Shown: positions 7,032 to 9,733 of the stretch, one piece after another | How positions within the stretch are numbered: the first letter of the stretch is position 1 | Layout: each line of letters begins with the position of its first letter | From: JBBKWQ01 sp037969115 | Lineage (GTDB): Bacteria; Actinomycetota; Acidimicrobiia; Acidimicrobiales; Ilumatobacteraceae | Reading direction: 5' to 3' | NCBI GenBank assembly: GCA_037969115.1 | Contig: JBBKWQ010000230.1 | Span: forward strand, 1-9,733 | DNA: 9,733 nt | Made by a program: the position numbers and the translations under genes | The notes under the pieces: model-generated | What the model was told of the DNA's origin: nothing | Seen by the model: the letters and a program-made list of their open reading frames with translations, nothing else | Databases searched by the model: none

Positions 7032-8420
7032 TCACAGGTTGATCGTCAGGAAAGTTGGTCGGTAGACGGACAAGTGACTGTGAGTTTCCGAACCGTTCCA
7101 TCGGTTGTGGCCGATCGCCCAAATGTGGCCGCCGTGACCGTCGTTCCAAGGGATCCAGGACGCGAAGTAGGTGTTGCACTTCGTTCGTTCACACTTGCGG
7201 GGCTCATCGAGCGACGTGATGTGCTCGAACGGACCTTGAGCCTCGGCCGCGACACCGAACTCGATGGTCGTGCCCCACCAGTCATCGCGTTTCTCGACGA
7301 GCAGAAATCTTTCGCCATCGAAACGAATCTGCGCCGGGTTGTTCGCAGACCCGATGAAGCTGGCATCCACGACGGGAGCGGCGCGCCTGTGATCTCTCGT
7401 CCAGCGATGACCGTCCCAGAATTCGCGACTGGCCTCGAACTCGCCGATCGGTATCCGTGCGAGTTTGACTTCGACGACGCACTCACCAAAGCCGAACAGA
7501 GTGTCGTAGCCGAACTGTTGGTAACAGTGCGAGTAGAGATAGGTGTAGTTCGCGTCACTGGTCACGCTCCATCCGTAGAGATCGTCAGCGGTCGATTGCT
7601 CCTCGACCACCTCGGTCACGTCGAGCGTCAAAGCGTCGAGGACGACCCTGCGGAGGGCGGTCGGCCGGGTTCGGTTCAGGTACGTGGTTCCCGTTTCGTT
7701 CATCTGGGCAACGAAGAGATGGAATGTTGCGCCATCGGTGCCCATGCCGCCACCGAGAATCCAATGCCATTGATTCATGTTCGAGGTCAGATCGTCGAGC
7801 AGCCACGAATGGGTTCCCGAGTTGAGGGTCGTGAAACACCTGCCGGATTGGATCATGCCGACGTTGTGCACGAGCGTGCCGGCGACAAACGCGTCCTGGA
7901 ATGTCCACAGCACGCGATCGTCGACGAGGCGAAATGCGCGTTGATAGTCGGCGCCTTGAAAGCTGCCAATCGGCTGAGAGAAGAACTCGGTGATGTCGAC
8001 CGCGTCGAGGCCGGACGCGCAGTGTTCGCCGACGTCGGGAGACGTGATCGCTGCAAACGGATCGGCGATCGGCGAGGGGGCGATCGAGTCTGCGCTTTGC
8101 GGCCCTGGTGTGCTGGGCTTCTGCCCAGGTGGCCGAGCCGTCGGCTGGCGGACGACCTTGACAGGAGCCTCAGCCGCCGCGCTGGACGTGAGTTCGGAGG
8201 CCTGATGCCACGTCTCAGTGGTGCCTCGCCCGAGAGCGTCTCCGCTCGCGGTGAGATCCCGAGGACCGAGGACTTGAGCTTGCGTTTGTTTGGCGCTGCC
8301 CGAAGCCGAGGTGTCTGCGCCGGCCCGGTCGCCGGTCGTCGCCGGGAGGCTGGTCGCGAGAGCAACCACGATTGCGCATCGGCGAACAATTCCCTTGGGA
8401 GCGGTGTGATCGGCGAACAC
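7032..8420 (-). CDS. Secreted five-bladed beta-propeller-like protein (DUF5005/DUF4185-like)
   Basis: This 462-residue protein is predicted to be exported. It has a basic n-region (Arg13, Arg14), a hydrophobic core at about 15-30, and an A-x-A signal peptidase site at 33-35. Residues ~36-130 are a Ser/Ala/Pro/Gln-rich linker. The rest looks like a glycosidase-type propeller: GADYQRAF at 156-163, LWTFQDAF at 171-178 and VHNVGMIQ at 184-191 follow the order seen in DUF5005/DUF4185 proteins, and later blades carry FWDGHRW (334-340), a WW pair (381-382), QGPFEHI (395-401) and SWIPW (421-425). Six Cys lie in the mature part (134, 195, 299, 314, 410, 415) and could form disulfides. GTG at 8418-8420 is the only reasonable start; AAGGGA lies 10 nt upstream. 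The family is mostly uncharacterised; sugar binding or hydrolysis is possible, but no catalytic residues could be assigned. It lies 110 bp upstream of the giant regulator gene on the same strand. Confidence 0.75.
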   Translation of the reverse strand: MFADHTAPKGIVRRCAIVVALATSLPATTGDRAGADTSASGSAKQTQAQVLGPRDLTASGDALGRGTTETWHQASELTSSAAAEAPVKVVRQPTARPPGQKPSTPGPQSADSIAPSPIADPFAAITSPDVGEHCASGLDAVDITEFFSQPIGSFQGADYQRAFRLVDDRVLWTFQDAFVAGTLVHNVGMIQSGRCFTTLNSGTHSWLLDDLTSNMNQWHWILGGGMGTDGATFHLFVAQMNETGTTYLNRTRPTALRRVVLDALTLDVTEVVEEQSTADDLYGWSVTSDANYTYLYSHCYQQFGYDTLFGFGECVVEVKLARIPIGEFEASREFWDGHRWTRDHRRAAPVVDASFIGSANNPAQIRFDGERFLLVEKRDDWWGTTIEFGVAAEAQGPFEHITSLDEPRKCERTKCNTYFASWIPWNDGHGGHIWAIGHNRWNGSETHSHLSVYRPTFLTINL

Positions 8421-8430
8421 GATGATCGAA

Positions 8431-8468
8431 TCCCTTCGGCCATCGCTGTTGTCTTTTGTCGATGGCTG
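8431..8468 (-). promoter_or_regulatory. Inverted repeat abutting the ribosome site of the propeller gene
   Basis: GCCATCG (8439-8445) and CGATGGC (8460-8466) are a perfect 7-bp inverted repeat with a 14-nt spacer. On the minus strand it ends two bases before the Shine-Dalgarno sequence AAGGGA (8431-8436), which is 10 nt before the GTG start. It could be a leader hairpin that affects initiation, or an operator for a dimeric repressor. Confidence 0.35.
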
Positions 8469-8604
8469 TTGACCAACGTCCGCGTCGGCGGTAAGGGCAG
8501 GGCAATCACTCGGTTTCGAACCTGGTTCCGGCGACGCTCACCGGTCTTTAACCGGGTCGGTCAATTCAGACCCCTGAGGTCATCTGCAGGACGACGGAGC
8601 GACG

Positions 8605-8639
8605 GGGAGCGCAGGAGCTGCCGGGGGAGTAGCGCTCCC
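8605..8639 (-). terminator. Perfect 8-bp GC-rich inverted repeat, candidate terminator or structured leader
   Basis: GGGAGCGC (8605-8612) and GCGCTCCC (8632-8639) are exact reverse complements separated by 19 nt. Two smaller hairpins can form inside (GCAG/CTGC at 8611-8621 and GGGAG/CTCCC at 8625-8639), so alternative folds exist. No T-tract follows on the minus strand. Confidence 0.4.
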
Positions 8640-8664
8640 GATGGTCGGTCCTGAAGTAGTCGTC

Positions 8665-8681
8665 GCGTCAAGTTTCGACGC
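8665..8681 (-). terminator. Small hairpin between lipoprotein and propeller genes
   Basis: GCGTC (8665-8669) and GACGC (8677-8681) form a perfect 5-bp stem with a 7-nt loop. A shifted pairing, CGTCG 8661-8665 with CGACG 8676-8680, is also possible. It is short and could be chance in GC-rich DNA. Confidence 0.25.
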
Positions 8682-8690
8682 TCCCGTGTC

Positions 8691-8705
8691 GCCGCTCTGG
8701 GCGGC
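8691..8705 (-). terminator. Hairpin directly at the lipoprotein stop codon
   Basis: GCCGC (8691-8695) and GCGGC (8701-8705) form a perfect 5-bp stem with a 5-nt loop. On the minus strand it begins inside the TAG stop of the lipoprotein gene. It may contribute to transcript ending or 3'-end stability; there is no T-tract. Confidence 0.3.
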
Positions 8706-9358
8706 TACGGCCGAGCGGGGATCGTGACGGCGTCGGGGTACTCGAGGACGTGGGTGCTCGTCAGCGGACGAATCTGGTCGCCGACCTCGGCGACTTGGAC
8801 GAGTCGATGCGCCGAATCGACCCAGACCTCGAGTGGTGTCCTACCCGTTCGATCGAGCGTGAAACGCGTCGTGACGACTCCGTCGAGATCCTCGCGCGTT
8901 GGCCGCTCCGGCTTGCCCGAGCCGAGCCAATGAGCGATGACGTCACGCAGCGATGTCAGATCTTGCGGGCCGTTGGTCCCGAGGAAGCTCGCCAACCCCC
9001 CGTTGACCGGCTCGGCGGGCGCTCCTTCGATCGACTGAAACTGGTTGCCGGACTCGAACCACACCTCGGCGATCGGGTCCAGCCCGCGTCCGTCGATGCC
9101 GGCCGAATCCGACCGAAACCCGTACATCTTGGCCAGGTCGAGATCGCCGGACGTGGACAGGACGACCGTCGACTCCGACGCCATGTCGACGGAGAAGGTG
9201 ATGCTCGACGCGCGTGACGTCGCGTCGACCACCTCGGCGATGTCGACCGTCGCTTGTTCGGGCGATGCATCGGAGTCGGTCGAATCGGCGCACCCCGTCA
9301 GCGCGACGACGACGGCCACCGCCAACGACACCACGGCAGTTCTCGACACAGACCTCAC
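8705..9358 (-). CDS. Predicted lipoprotein, LppX/LprAFG-like (LolA-type fold)
   Basis: A 217-residue exported lipoprotein. Arg2 and Arg6 are followed by a hydrophobic core (8-20) and the lipobox LTGC at 20-23, so Cys23 should be lipidated and the protein anchored on the outer face of the membrane. A short Ser/Asp/Ala-rich linker leads to a domain of alternating strands. Its pattern of an early strand (SITFSVDM), VWFESGNQFQSIEG in the middle, a late LEVWVDSAHRLVQV strand and the ending LEYPDAVTIPA recalls mycobacterial LppX/LprA/LprF/LprG lipid-carrier proteins, which are of similar length. The fold assignment is a pattern judgement. The start is GTG at 9356-9358; its upstream sequence has only a weak GAGAAA-type ribosome site, and GTG at 9347-9349 is an alternative that keeps the signal peptide. 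The next gene on the strand is 284 bp downstream, so co-transcription is uncertain. Confidence 0.75.
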   Translation of the reverse strand: MRSVSRTAVVSLAVAVVVALTGCADSTDSDASPEQATVDIAEVVDATSRASSITFSVDMASESTVVLSTSGDLDLAKMYGFRSDSAGIDGRGLDPIAEVWFESGNQFQSIEGAPAEPVNGGLASFLGTNGPQDLTSLRDVIAHWLGSGKPERPTREDLDGVVTTRFTLDRTGRTPLEVWVDSAHRLVQVAEVGDQIRPLTSTHVLEYPDAVTIPARP

Positions 9359-9385
9359 GACAGTTTCTCGTCAGAGCGACAGCGA

Positions 9386-9415
9386 ATCATGAGGAATAGC
9401 CCGGCTCGCGGTCAG
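9386..9415 (-). promoter_or_regulatory. Possible sigma-70-type promoter of the lipoprotein gene
   Basis: On the minus strand CTGACC (9410-9415) and CATGAT (9386-9391) are separated by 18 bp and each match the -35 and -10 consensus at four of six positions. Transcription would start about 20 nt upstream of the GTG. The rest of the 100-bp divergent region (9359-9458) shows no clear promoter for the plus-strand gene. Confidence 0.25.
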
Positions 9416-9458
9416 GGAGGGGCGGAATCGACTGTCCATTCGGCGTGTTGGTAGAGCT

Positions 9459-9733
9459 ATGGCTACCGACAAACTCAGAGTTCGTCTCGAGCCGAATTCC
9501 CGGTGGATTCGAGGCACCATCGACGGGGAGACGGTCATCGACAGCACACACGCCAGCTTCGTGTGGGAGGTTCCGTATTACCCGGCGTGGTATTTCCCCG
9601 TCGATGACGTCAGCGGCAAATTGGTCGAGAATGGCGAGACGCTGCGGTCGCCCAGCAGGGGAACGGGCACCCGCTACGACCTGGTCGTCGGCGACCGGAC
9701 GATCGCGAACGCGGCGTGGCGCCACCTCGACTC
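9459..9733 (+). CDS. DUF427 domain protein, N-terminal part (runs off the window end)
   Basis: The frame starts at ATG 9459 and is open for 91 complete codons to the window edge. The sequence WIRGTIDGETVID (residues 16-28), then FVWEVPYYPAWYFPVDDV (34-51) is the DUF427 signature: a small beta-rich domain with VWE and a YxPxxYFP-like motif. DUF427 proteins are common in actinobacteria and often carry two such domains; their function is not established. No strong Shine-Dalgarno sequence precedes the ATG; only a weak GGTAG lies close upstream. It is transcribed divergently from the lipoprotein gene. The opposite-strand frame over the same bases is a shadow. Confidence 0.88.
   Translation, partial: MATDKLRVRLEPNSRWIRGTIDGETVIDSTHASFVWEVPYYPAWYFPVDDVSGKLVENGETLRSPSRGTGTRYDLVVGDRTIANAAWRHLD

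Larger units (their letters stand above)
8421..8704. other. 284-bp intergenic region between lipoprotein and propeller genes
   Basis: No coding frame with credible composition or ribosome site was found here. Reading on the minus strand, it holds three nested or adjacent inverted repeats just after the lipoprotein stop (8605-8705), then about 135 bp without clear structure, then the inverted repeat beside the propeller ribosome site. A TTGACC hexamer occurs on the minus strand near 8558-8563, but no good -10 lies at the right spacing, so the propeller gene promoter is unassigned. Confidence 0.5.

Noticed and set aside
8512..8522. GGTTTCGAACC, resembling a tRNA T-arm
   Set aside because: It is only a 4-bp palindromic hairpin; no D-arm, anticodon arm or acceptor stem can be fitted on either strand.
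8461..8580. Possible GEMM (c-di-GMP) or ydaO-type riboswitch in the leader of the propeller gene
   Set aside because: Some GGCA and purine-rich pieces look similar, but the conserved core blocks of either class are not present in order on either strand.
6870..8654. Long 594-codon plus-strand open frame opposite the secreted propeller gene
   Set aside because: It is Arg/Val/Asp-rich without recognisable domains, has no ribosome site, and lies opposite a gene with a signal peptide, clear blade motifs and a ribosome site. Long antisense frames are common in high-GC DNA.
9387..9725. 112-codon minus-strand frame at the window end
   Set aside because: It is antisense to the DUF427 gene, whose signature motifs are plain on the plus strand.

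Overview
The window is high-GC DNA with actinobacterial features: a SARP/BTAD-type regulator, GTG starts, GC-rich codon third positions, a lipobox lipoprotein and a DUF427 gene. The fusion of BTAD, cyclase, kinase, STAND ATPase and propeller domains recalls Acidimicrobiia such as Ilumatobacter relatives. That placement is from memory of the families, not from a search.

Layout. (1) Positions 1-989 (+): the 3' end of a membrane processive family-2 glycosyltransferase. It overlaps by ATGA a 108-residue single-pass membrane protein that has an N-terminal LPVTG motif and two C-terminal 16-residue repeats. (2) 990-1050: a short convergent gap with a hairpin. (3) 1051-6921 (-): one 1956-codon gene. 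In order it encodes a SARP winged helix plus BTAD, a class III nucleotide cyclase, a Ser/Thr kinase, an nSTAND1-type ATPase, a transmembrane helix, a coiled coil, a long WD40-like propeller region and a Cys-containing tail. (4) 7032-8420 (-): a secreted protein resembling DUF5005/DUF4185 five-bladed propellers. (5) 8421-8704: a 284-bp gap with several inverted repeats. (6) 8705-9358 (-): a lipoprotein with an LppX/LprG-like look. (7) 9359-9458: a divergent intergenic region. (8) 9459 to the window end (+): the N-terminal part of a DUF427 protein.

How the genes may work together. The three minus-strand genes run in the order lipoprotein, secreted propeller, giant regulator, with gaps of 284 and 110 bp. 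They may be read separately. Both proteins encoded upstream of the regulator are exported, and the regulator is predicted to place its own propeller outside the membrane, so an envelope-sensing cassette is conceivable but unproven. The regulator is the most striking item. It combines in one chain the modules that Streptomyces divides between the membrane kinase AfsK (kinase plus propeller) and the SARP-STAND regulator AfsR, and adds a nucleotide cyclase. No RNA genes, insertion sequences or CRISPR arrays were seen.
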